Assembly (NCBI GenBank): GCA_025766275.1
Contig: JAFKAC010000093.1
Coordinates: 62,001-126,000, forward strand
Direction: 5' to 3'
Length of the DNA: 64,000 bases
Source of the DNA: Lactarius indigo
Taxonomy: Eukaryota > Basidiomycota > Agaricomycetes > Russulales > Russulaceae
How positions within the stretch are numbered: position 1 is the first letter of the stretch; every line of letters begins with the position of its first letter. A program made the position numbers and the translations under genes. The notes under the pieces are model-generated. The model did no database searches. It saw nothing but the letters and a program-made list of their open reading frames with translations, and had not been told where the DNA came from. Positions 24,381-32,700 of this stretch are shown piece by piece.

Positions 24381-25060
24381 TGTCACGAACCTATAATTCG
24401 GTCGTGACTCAAGGGCGCCTAAGACCGGTCCGCGTCGGCCCGGTCTTATGTAATCACCTTCCTAAAGGGGAATTCCGAACCGGAGTTTGAATTCTGTTCT
24501 CAAACGATCACGTGATCGGTCACGTGATCGGTCACGTCTCTCAAGCCACGTGTTGTGTACACGTGTACTTATCAACAGTTGATTGTTGATCAATCAACGA
24601 AGATAATCAACCAAGTCACCACCCCTCGGGATTTCCCGCATAGATTGCGGAACCACGCCATCCTGACGCAAGATTGCGCCATCGACTGCGGCGCAGTTGT
24701 TCTATGTTTAAACCTCTTCTGATTGGACTCTATTGTTAGATGTCTCTAGAATGTTCCTTTGCGCAGTATTGCGCAGCACCCGTGGAAGGGCCCTAAGCCT
24801 GCCCTAAACCTACGCACAGACCACCCCCTGTAGTATATAAGCCGGTGCAATTCTATGGACAGTCCCTCAGACTGTCCACTTGTGACATCTTCCCTCTTGC
24901 CTCTCAGCTCCTTCGAGTGCCCCACCTTGTGTGCGCCACTATCTTCTTTGAGCCAAGAACGCCTCCTCTTCGCCCCCGTCGACACCCTCTCCGTCTCTAC
25001 CTCGCCCGCCGTCGTCTTCAACCGTACCCCTCGCTGTCGAGTGACAGTGAGTTCACCACA
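24381..25060 (+). repeat. Gypsy-1 5' LTR
   Basis: TGTCACGAAC...CACCACA, 680 bp. It contains GATCACGTGATCGGTCACGTG-like palindromes near 24507-24530, TATATAA at 24834 and the predicted start at 24869. Confidence 0.95.
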
Positions 25061-25072
25061 CTTGGACAGTCT
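24834..25072 (+). promoter_or_regulatory. Gypsy-1 promoter and self-priming primer-binding site
   Basis: TATATAA at 24834-24840 is followed 35 nt later by AGACTGTCCA (24869-24878). The exact complement TGGACAGTCT lies at 25063-25072, two bases inside the LTR. The ATG at 24855 falls between the TATA box and this start, so it is probably not in the mRNA. A hairpin (TGGACAGT at 24856, ACTGTCCA at 24871) straddles the start. Confidence 0.75.
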
Positions 25073-26363
25073 CTCCAATAGACTGACCTCGGGCTTCCCA
25101 GTGACTGACTACACCTACGAGTACGACTTCTCGCAGTACGGTCAGTGGGACGGAGACTCTGCCAGCTACCAGTCGGAGTTCGACAACCAAGGTAGCCCCC
25201 TCGACTTTTCCCGCGCCTCCCCTGTTCCCTCCACCTCTGCTGTCCGTCTTGACAGCCTCCACTTCACCGCCCCCTACACACCCGCCACCTTTGGTGGTAA
25301 CGAGCCCCCCGCCCCTGTTGCCCTTGTTCGGGACGCAACCCCCGAACTAGTTTATCCCTACGCTCCGGCTGAAGAAGCCACCCCTCGTCCTTCCCCTCGC
25401 CCCCTGTCCCCCAGTGTCGCCCAGTTCTACGAAGAGGTCCTCGAGATCATCGACCTCAACGGGAACCTTGTCCCCTCGTCCCCTGAACCCCGCGCCGAGT
25501 CTGCGCCTCCCCTCCGAGTTCCGACCCCCCGCCCCCCTATCTCCCTGCGTGGCTCTCCTTCGCCACCTCCTGTTCTTCCTCCGACTCCTCATCGCTCTCC
25601 GTCTCCTGTTCCGGTCCCCTCCCGCCTTGCAACCCCCGACTCGCCGATTAACTACGAGCGAGTAGCAGAACAAGGCCCCGTCTTCCCTCCGGCCCCTCAT
25701 CCCAACCAAGAGAACCTTCCCCCCCTCGGCGCCACTGCCTATCAGGCGCCCCCTTGCCTCCTTCACCAAGGAGAACACCCCCACCAGTACATCGCCGTCA
25801 TCACCCCCCAAGGAGAATCTTGGCGGCCCGCTTCCACAACCCTCCGGGAACTAATTACTAAGGTTCCCCTCGCCACTTCCCTCGTTAACTTCCCCCCGAT
25901 CTTCCCCTCGGTCACTCCCTTCCGCCTCCTTCCTCCCCACGTCTACACCCTCTTCCCGCGCGTTGTTGACCCCGCTCAACACCCCGACTTTCCCCCCCTG
26001 TACGTCTGTTCCAAGGCCATCTACGACCTTCCCTCCCCCGACACCCCCTTTGGGACCATCCGCTACGACTTCAGGGAAGGCCTGAGACGTGTCTTCGCCC
26101 CCCTTACTAACGTCCACAGGGCAGGGTACATCGACTCTCTAGTGACCCTAGAGATCCAGGACTTTTTGGACGGAAGGATTGTGACCACTTACGGACACTT
26201 ACGTTTTACTTTTGACGGACAAATTTACGCTTACCACCAGGCCTATTTCTTTGAGGACTTGGTCCGCTCCGCCCCCCACCTTCTTGCTTATTGTCTTTCG
26301 CCTCGTATTCCTGCCGACCCCTTTAGTTTCATTTCCACCTTTCCCGACAACCAGCCACTTTAG
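24870..26363 (+). CDS. Gypsy-1 ORF1, methionine-free proline-rich protein of unknown function
   Basis: Open frame of about 500 codons. An ATG at 24855 is in frame but lies upstream of the predicted transcription start, and no other ATG occurs, so translation from the mRNA would need a non-ATG start. The first half is Pro/Ser-rich and probably disordered (SPSPVPVPSR); the last 150 residues look folded (PFGTIRYDFREGLRRVFAPL, GRIVTTYGHLRFTFDGQIYA). I recognise no domain. The stop TAG (26361-26363) sits at the start of a hairpin loop. It may be a structural or accessory protein of the element; this is a guess from position. Confidence 0.6.
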   Translation, partial: DCPLVTSSLLPLSSFECPTLCAPLSSLSQERLLFAPVDTLSVSTSPAVVFNRTPRCRVTVSSPHLDSLSNRLTSGFPVTDYTYEYDFSQYGQWDGDSASYQSEFDNQGSPLDFSRASPVPSTSAVRLDSLHFTAPYTPATFGGNEPPAPVALVRDATPELVYPYAPAEEATPRPSPRPLSPSVAQFYEEVLEIIDLNGNLVPSSPEPRAESAPPLRVPTPRPPISLRGSPSPPPVLPPTPHRSPSPVPVPSRLATPDSPINYERVAEQGPVFPPAPHPNQENLPPLGATAYQAPPCLLHQGEHPHQYIAVITPQGESWRPASTTLRELITKVPLATSLVNFPPIFPSVTPFRLLPPHVYTLFPRVVDPAQHPDFPPLYVCSKAIYDLPSPDTPFGTIRYDFREGLRRVFAPLTNVHRAGYIDSLVTLEIQDFLDGRIVTTYGHLRFTFDGQIYAYHQAYFFEDLVRSAPHLLAYCLSPRIPADPFSFISTFPDNQPL

Positions 26364-26472
26364 ATAAGTGGTTATATATTTGCCTTGTCTTGAAACGAGT
26401 GTTTTAAGCGCAACGCAAAGTAAGTAAGTGTTTACTTATTTGGGTTTTGGACTTAAAATCGAGTGATTTAAG
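26355..26472 (+). promoter_or_regulatory. structured ORF1-ORF2 junction with GAGT-loop hairpins
   Basis: Four potential hairpins in 118 nt. CCACTT/AAGTGG (26355-26371) has the ORF1 stop opening its loop. CTTGAAAC/GTTTTAAG (26389-26408) has loop GAGT. AAGTAAGT/ACTTATTT (26422-26441) has loop GTTT. CTTAAAATC/GATTTAAG (26452-26472) has loop GAGT and ends at the first base of ORF2. Five in-frame stops lie between ORF1 and ORF2. Confidence 0.6.
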
Positions 26473-27455
26473 TGCCGCCTTCTACTCCATTTACCTTCAA
26501 CTTACCAGAAGAACAAAGGCTCGCACGAGCCCGAGTTAACTTCGAGTCCCACAGGCAGCGGCAACTTGACCGCTATTACCCCGTTACCTCCACTTACGAC
26601 CTCATCGATAACCCCCGTCTTGACTGTTGGACAGAACCCCCCACCGCCTTACGTACCCTTATCGACCTCTTTGACTTTGGAGAAGTCTTTCCCGAAAGGG
26701 TTTACCACGAGTTTATTGACGACCTTTCTGAAGTCGTCAAGGCTGCCGACGAGCAACTCCTCTATTGGCACCTTTCAAACTCCGTCTCTGCCACCAACCA
26801 TCCAACAGACCAACTCCTAGTGTGGACCAAAAGCGACTATCTTTGGTTCGTCCACATTCCCCCTCGCCAAGACCACTACATTCGGCAACTAGAAGACGGT
26901 TTCTCCCTTCATTACGTTGATCGACTCCGCCTCACGTACCAAGAAATACAGATTTCCTTTCAAGAACTCCGAGTGATCATCCACCCTGACTCCGCCCCCC
27001 GTCTAGTCATCTCCGACAGTTCGGAGCTCACTTATTCCTTCGCCACCTCTGTGTGGGAAACTACCCTGACCAATCCCGACCGAAACCTTGTCAACCCAAG
27101 TATCTGGCACTACCCCCCTTCTACCTCTGACGACCCAGAGTTAGTTTCAATTCTCAACGCTAGAGAAACCTTCCGAACTCCGCCCTTGCTCCGCCGAATT
27201 ACAGATCGGCTACCCCCCAGTTCCCCTGAAACTGAAGACGAATCTTCAGACTCCGACATCTCCCTACATAACGGAGATACCAACCAGCCACCTAGTCCAA
27301 ACGACGGTTGGGGACCAACTCTGACCTCAGGTCCCTGTTGGTGCTCTCAAGAAGTCTGCACCTGCGGTTATCGTCCCGACACCCCCCCGACACCCCCCAA
27401 CGTAGTATTGTGGTCCCCTGGAGTTAACTATCTACCTTATAGAAAAAGGGACTAG
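26472..27455 (+). CDS. Gypsy-1 ORF2, methionine-free protein of unknown function
   Basis: 328-codon frame starting near a GTG at 26472, with no ATG anywhere, in the same frame as ORF1. The sequence looks like a folded protein (QLLVWTKSDYLWFVHIPPRQ, YVDRLRLTYQEIQISFQELR) with an acidic Ser/Asp-rich region and a Cys-rich end (CWCSQEVCTCGY). No family recognised. Expression would need non-ATG initiation, re-initiation, recoding or splicing. The stop TAG at 27453 lies in a stem (ACTATCTA/TAGATAGT). Confidence 0.55.
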   Translation: MPPSTPFTFNLPEEQRLARARVNFESHRQRQLDRYYPVTSTYDLIDNPRLDCWTEPPTALRTLIDLFDFGEVFPERVYHEFIDDLSEVVKAADEQLLYWHLSNSVSATNHPTDQLLVWTKSDYLWFVHIPPRQDHYIRQLEDGFSLHYVDRLRLTYQEIQISFQELRVIIHPDSAPRLVISDSSELTYSFATSVWETTLTNPDRNLVNPSIWHYPPSTSDDPELVSILNARETFRTPPLLRRITDRLPPSSPETEDESSDSDISLHNGDTNQPPSPNDGWGPTLTSGPCWCSQEVCTCGYRPDTPPTPPNVVLWSPGVNYLPYRKRD

Positions 27456-27503
27456 ATAGTATAGATTGTCGAGATAAATTTTACGAGTGTAAAATTTGAC
27501 AAT
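27427..27503 (+). promoter_or_regulatory. structured ORF2-ORF3 junction with a GAGT-loop hairpin
   Basis: Stem ACTATCTA (27427-27434) / TAGATAGT (27453-27460) holds the ORF2 stop. It is followed by AAATTTTAC/GTAAAATTT (27476-27497), a perfect 9-bp stem with loop GAGT, extended by ATTGTC (27465-27470) / GACAAT (27498-27503) across a one-sided bulge. ORF3 opens inside this hairpin. Confidence 0.6.
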
Positions 27504-28188
27504 TTCCCAAGTCAAAATCCTGGATCCAATTCATTGGGCAATTAACCTGGCATCCTCACACGCCGCCCAAAGAAGAACTCATCGTCGCTTCCAAGTAGAC
27601 GATCGACCTATAGCCTCCACCCCGAGTACCCCTGTAACCCCAAGAAGGGCCCCCCGAGCTCGTCGAGCTACCAACACCCAGATCCCCCTTCCGAGTATTA
27701 ACCAAGCCGGTCCGAGTGAACCGGTGTACCCTAGTATCCAAGCAACTCCAACTGCAAGGCAGCATTCCACGAGCAGCGACGAAGCTCAGTATCTAGAGAC
27801 CCAACCCCGAGAAATCCATTGTCACCTCCCTGAGGCTATCCTAGTAACCAAGAGCCTACCAACCCGAACCCCCCGAGAACTCGACGTGTTCAGAAGACAC
27901 TGTTCTCTCCTGTACCAAAACCGACACAATCTTGAAACCCTGTACTTTTCCCAGCCCCTTACACGCATAAGCGAGGTTTCGACAAGCCCCTTGTATTTCC
28001 AGGACTTCTTGTGGAGAAGTAAGACAACCCTGACCCACTTTGGTATTTGGGAAGAATACCATTGGATCCGTCGTTCACAAAGACCCCATCGTCCAGATAG
28101 AGCTATCCTCCTCCCTGCCTACAAAGTCTACTACCCCTGGAACCTGGACAGTTGGACTGTCACCCGTCTCACCAGAAGAAGTGAATGA
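27496..28188 (+). CDS. Gypsy-1 ORF3, methionine-free protein overlapping gag by ATGA
   Basis: 230-codon frame, no ATG. The N-terminus is basic and Pro/Thr-rich (TPVTPRRAPRARRATNTQ) and the C-terminus aromatic-rich (YFQDFLWRSKTTLTHFGIWE). No known domain. Its stop TGA (28186-28188) overlaps the gag ATG (28185-28187), the arrangement used for coupled termination and re-initiation in some viral and retroelement RNAs. Confidence 0.55.
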   Translation: MTISQVKILDPIHWAINLASSHAAQRRTHRRFQVDDRPIASTPSTPVTPRRAPRARRATNTQIPLPSINQAGPSEPVYPSIQATPTARQHSTSSDEAQYLETQPREIHCHLPEAILVTKSLPTRTPRELDVFRRHCSLLYQNRHNLETLYFSQPLTRISEVSTSPLYFQDFLWRSKTTLTHFGIWEEYHWIRRSQRPHRPDRAILLPAYKVYYPWNLDSWTVTRLTRRSE

Positions 28189-29735
28189 ACACACAACGAC
28201 CCCTCACAAACGAAGAAAAAGCCCACATCCCCGTATACTTCTCCGACCCCTATTTTTCCCTTACCGACAACCTTTACTACGCCAAGTGGAAGGAGGAGGA
28301 GATATCCAGCCCTACAGGAAAACACCCGTGGACAATAGTCGCTACCCAGCACCAAATCGTTTTTCAGGACCTAAAAGAAGCCTTTCCTGGTATCGACAAG
28401 GTCAAGGACCTAAGTTACAACTCCCTACACGCTACCTTCAAGGGAAAGAACGTCCGTTGGAACTTCGTAAACGAACAGTGGGCCTACCTGAACAACAAAC
28501 CAGTCCATTTTAACACACCTAGTCAATCCGAAGATTCAGACAGCGACACAGAGGAAGTATCGCAAATCCTAGACACTACTACCAAAAAACTCTCTGGTCT
28601 ACTATCCCAAGTAACCTCCCGACCCTCGACACCCCAGATTTCCCCTAGTACCTCCGGCCCTAGCCGTTTCCCTGCAACAGCTCCCCCACATCGACTCCCA
28701 TCACCACCCCTAACTGTTCAAGCCTCTTCCTCAGCACCCCCCTTACCTGTTCCTCCTGTACCCACTGCAATGGCAGCACCTGCACCCGCAAAAATTTTAG
28801 GCGCAGCGCCTGAGCCCTTTGATGGCAAGCCCAACCATGCCGAAGGTTTTTGGAACAACCTGGCCAATTACTTCCATCTAAACCAGGATATCTTTAACAC
28901 CGACGATAAGAAAGTATCCACTGCCCTTACCTACTTCAAAGTCGGAACTCCAGCTGGAGAATGGGCTCAAGATAGACAAAAGAAAGCTTTAAACCTGACT
29001 GGAGGTGCCGCGATTACCTTTGGCACCTGGGCACAGTTCAAAACTGACTTTAATGCACACTTCGTTCCTGGTCATACTGCCATGGAATCCACCAACAAGA
29101 TGTATTCTCTGAAGATGGGGACCCGACCTTTCAACGAATGGTTCCAAGAGTGGTCGACCCATGCTACGCGAAGTGGTGCAAACGAACAAACCAAGATGTA
29201 CGCTTTCCGACAAGCCATTCCAACAGCCCTAAACATGAAACTGCTTGGCATATCCCCCATCCCTACCACCTTCGACACCCTTGTCGAGAAAGCAAGAGAA
29301 TTCGATCGCGCCTATCGAATTTATGCCGGTCACGCCATTAACCAGTTCAACAAAACCCACAAGCCCACCACAGGACGAGCCGTCCTAGCAGAGGACAATA
29401 GCGTAAATGTCAACGCCTCCTCATCTCGTATCACCAAACCAAGAGCCAAACTTACCAAGGAAGAGCGAGAGTATCGCTTCAAGAACAAACTCTGTCTGTA
29501 CTGTGGCAAACCTGGCCACGTACTCAAAGAATGTCACGCCAAGACGGCAGCCATGAAGGCCAAAGGAGGCCAATCCAGCAACAATGCTAGGGCGCGCGGC
29601 GCCTTTGTTGATGAACCAAGTCAGGAGGAAGCACCTGCTGACCACCCAGCAAACATTGGAGCGATATATCGAGAGATACTCCCTTTTGACCCGGACGCAC
29701 GCCCGCGTTCGGTGCCTATTAATGAGGATTTTTAG
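28185..29735 (+). CDS. Gypsy-1 gag
   Basis: 516 residues from the first ATG of the predicted transcript. An N-terminal region (KEEEISSPTGKHPWTIVATQ) precedes a Pro/Ser linker, then a retrotransposon Gag domain (AAPEPFDGKPNHAEGFWNNL, FVPGHTAMESTNKMYSLKMG) and one CCHC knuckle (CLYCGKPGHVLKEC) near residue 440. It ends at TAG 29733-29735, immediately after a possible frameshift site. By eye it holds about 20 ATG triplets, in sharp contrast to the region before it. Confidence 0.92.
   Translation: MNTQRPLTNEEKAHIPVYFSDPYFSLTDNLYYAKWKEEEISSPTGKHPWTIVATQHQIVFQDLKEAFPGIDKVKDLSYNSLHATFKGKNVRWNFVNEQWAYLNNKPVHFNTPSQSEDSDSDTEEVSQILDTTTKKLSGLLSQVTSRPSTPQISPSTSGPSRFPATAPPHRLPSPPLTVQASSSAPPLPVPPVPTAMAAPAPAKILGAAPEPFDGKPNHAEGFWNNLANYFHLNQDIFNTDDKKVSTALTYFKVGTPAGEWAQDRQKKALNLTGGAAITFGTWAQFKTDFNAHFVPGHTAMESTNKMYSLKMGTRPFNEWFQEWSTHATRSGANEQTKMYAFRQAIPTALNMKLLGISPIPTTFDTLVEKAREFDRAYRIYAGHAINQFNKTHKPTTGRAVLAEDNSVNVNASSSRITKPRAKLTKEEREYRFKNKLCLYCGKPGHVLKECHAKTAAMKAKGGQSSNNARARGAFVDEPSQEEAPADHPANIGAIYREILPFDPDARPRSVPINEDF
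29726..29735 (+). promoter_or_regulatory. putative -1 frameshift site between Gypsy-1 gag and pol
   Basis: In the gag frame the last codons are GAG GAT TTT TAG. The heptamer G GAT TTT (29726-29732) resembles the G GAU UUA site of mouse mammary tumour virus pro-pol. The pol frame is -1 and opens just after a TGA at 29723-29725, so a slip here is the only short route from gag to pol. Confidence 0.55.
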
Positions 29736-32700
29736 GCTCTTCCATCGTAGCACTGTCGATTGGAAGTATTCGTGCCAGTAGCGTTGTACACGGCCTTTCC
29801 CTACTAGAGACGCTCGGAGCCGAGCATGTACCTGCAGAAACAATTCGGAATAGGAGAGCTCCTTCAATTGTTCTCAGAGTTACACTGGTAGGAAAGAAGT
29901 CTGGCAAAGAAATCAGTGCCCGTGCCCTGTTGGACAGTGGCGCGGAGGGCATCATCATAGATGATGGGTTTGCGCGCGCAAACAACCTAACAATGAGGAC
30001 ACTAATTAAACCCTTACCAGTTAGAAATGTGGATGGGTCTCCCAATAAGACGGGATCTGTTAGGTATACTACGATCCAGAGACTACGGATCAGGACTTCC
30101 GACGACAACTACCACGACGAAACCGTGGAACTCTACGCAACTACTCTAGGGGAGCACGATATAATCTTAGGAACAGATTGGCTCCAAGCACATAATCCTG
30201 AAATCGATTGGCATCAACCGAAAATAGCCTTCACACGATGCCCAAAAACCTGTACCCTGTCCTCCTCAGCAGTTGTCATCTCTTCAAGAACACCACAAAC
30301 GCGACATACGACTATTAACATCCTCGAACTCGACTCTGACCAAGAAACCTGTCTCCCCATGAACGAAGAAAGTGAACCCCTGGAGCCTGCCTTTACCAAA
30401 GATGCCTGCGAACCCTGGCTGTGGATCCACAGCTTTAGCAAGTATGACCACCTGGCCATCCGAGCAAAGATAACTACAAGCACCAAGATAGCAGCACGCA
30501 CTGCACCTAAGCCTTCCACCGACCACATTCCGAGCCACTTCCAACGATATACTAAAGTATTCAGCGAAATCGCGTCTCACCGACTACCCCAACATCAGCC
30601 CTGGGATCACGCAATTGACCTCAAACCCGGAGCCACTATGAAGAATTGTGGCATTTATCGACTTACGCCCAAGGAATCCGATGCCCTCAAAGAGTACATC
30701 TCGGAACACCTAAAGAAAGGTTACATTCGACCATCTAAGTCACCCATGGCCTCCCCTTTCTTCTTTGTCGATAAAAAGGATGGCAAACTCCGACCTGTAC
30801 AAGACTACCGTGCCCTCAATGATATAACCATTAAGAACGCAGCCCCCCTTCCCCTTATCCCTGAACTTATCGACAAACTCCATGGTGCCCGCTACTTTAC
30901 CAAGCTAGATATTCGTTGGGGATACAACAATATCCGCATCCGAGAAGGCGATGAATACAAGGCAGCCTTCAAAACATCCTTAGGACTCTTTGAACCCACA
31001 GTAATGACTTTCGGCCTTTGCAACGCCCCTGCCACTTTCCAGACATTCATGAACCAGATCTTTGAGTCCTTGATCGATGGTGGACATGTCGTGGTCTACC
31101 TCGATGACATCTTAATCTTCACAGAAGATATCTCCTCACTCACAGCATTGACGCACGACGTGCTTCAACGACTGGAGCGCCACGATCTCTACCTGAAACC
31201 TGAAAAATGTACATTTGCACAAACCTCCGTCGAATACCTCGGAATCGTCATTTCCGATGGCCAAGTTTCTATGGACCCTGCAAAAGTTGCGGGCATTACT
31301 CAATGGCCCACCCCACGCACTGTCAAACAAGTCCAAGCCTTCCTAGGCTTTTGCAATTTCTATCGACGCTTCATTAAAGACTACTCCACTATCGCCCGCC
31401 CCTTGTTTGACCTAACCAAGAAAGACGTCCCCTTTTCTTGGGGTACTGCGGCGGAAAGCGCTTTCCGCACCCTGATTAAATGCTTCACCGAAGCTCCTGT
31501 CCTTGCCCTGCCCGACCACTCCAAACCTTTCCGCCTCATCACCGACGCAAGTGATTTCGCTACCGGTGCCATCCTTGAGCAACCAGATGCTTTGCAACGA
31601 TGGCACCCCGTTGCCTTCCTTTCCAAATCCCTCCTTCCTGCTGAGCGTCACTACGAAATCTGCGACAAGGAACTTCTTGCCATCATCCATGCCTTGCATG
31701 CTTTCCGCCACTACTTGGAGGGACGGGATGACGTTACTGAGATCTGGTCCGACCATGGCAACCTTGTCTATTTTACCACAAAGCAGAAGCTTTCCCGCCG
31801 TCAGGCCCGTTGGGCCTTGTTCCTCTCTCGCTTCCAGTTCATCATCATCCACAAACCCAGTACACAGAATAAGTCTGATGCACTGTCTCGGCGTCCAGAT
31901 CATAAAAAGGGGATAGCGGATGAAGATGAAAAGCGAGTACTCCTGGATACCAAATATTTTTCCATCAACGCAGTACAAAGGACTGCAGTAACCATTCAAG
32001 GAGATACCACCCTCCGGCAGCGAATCAAAAACACCCAGACCTACGACAAGGAAGTCAGCATGGCCCTCGAATCCCTTCTGAAAAATGGCCCTCGATCCCT
32101 AGCTAAAGGCCTAGAAGAGTGGAACTTAGAAGACGGCATCATCTTGTTCAAAGGACAAGTCTACGTTCCCAAAGACGACAACCTACGAAGAGACATTGTT
32201 AAAACATACCATGACCACATTGCCACAGGACATCCAGGGCGATGGAAGACCTATGAATTAATATCTCGAGACTTCTGGTGGCCAGGCATATCAACATTTG
32301 TTAAGACCTATGTTGATGGTTGCGCCACATGTCAAGCCACTAAAATCAAACCACGTACCCAAGTACCCCTACAACCGAATGCAATACCTGAAGAAATATG
32401 GGGAACCATTACAATGGACTTCATCACCGATCTCCCCTCCTCCCACGACTACGACTCATTGTTTGTAGTTGTTGACCGACTCAGTAAAGCAGTAGTCATT
32501 TCCCCGTGTAACAAGACCATCACAGCAGACGAAACTGCTCAACTTTACCTGGAAAATGTCTGGAGACGCACTGGCCTACCCCGACAAGTTATTTCTGACA
32601 GAGGCCCTCAATTTGCATCAAAAGTAATGCAAGAAATCTGGAAAAAATTAGGAGTCAAATCCACCCTGTCCACGGCTTTCCATCCGCAAACAGATGGAGA

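Noticed and set aside
24855..24857. ATG as start of Gypsy-1 ORF1
   Set aside because: It lies only about 20 nt from the TATA box and 14 nt before the start predicted by the self-priming match, so it is probably not in the mRNA.
26420..26508. Intron joining Gypsy-1 ORF1 to ORF2 (GTAAGT to CTTACCAG)
   Set aside because: The splice-site matches are fair, but the ORF1 stop at 26361 lies upstream of the donor, so this intron would not fuse the two frames.
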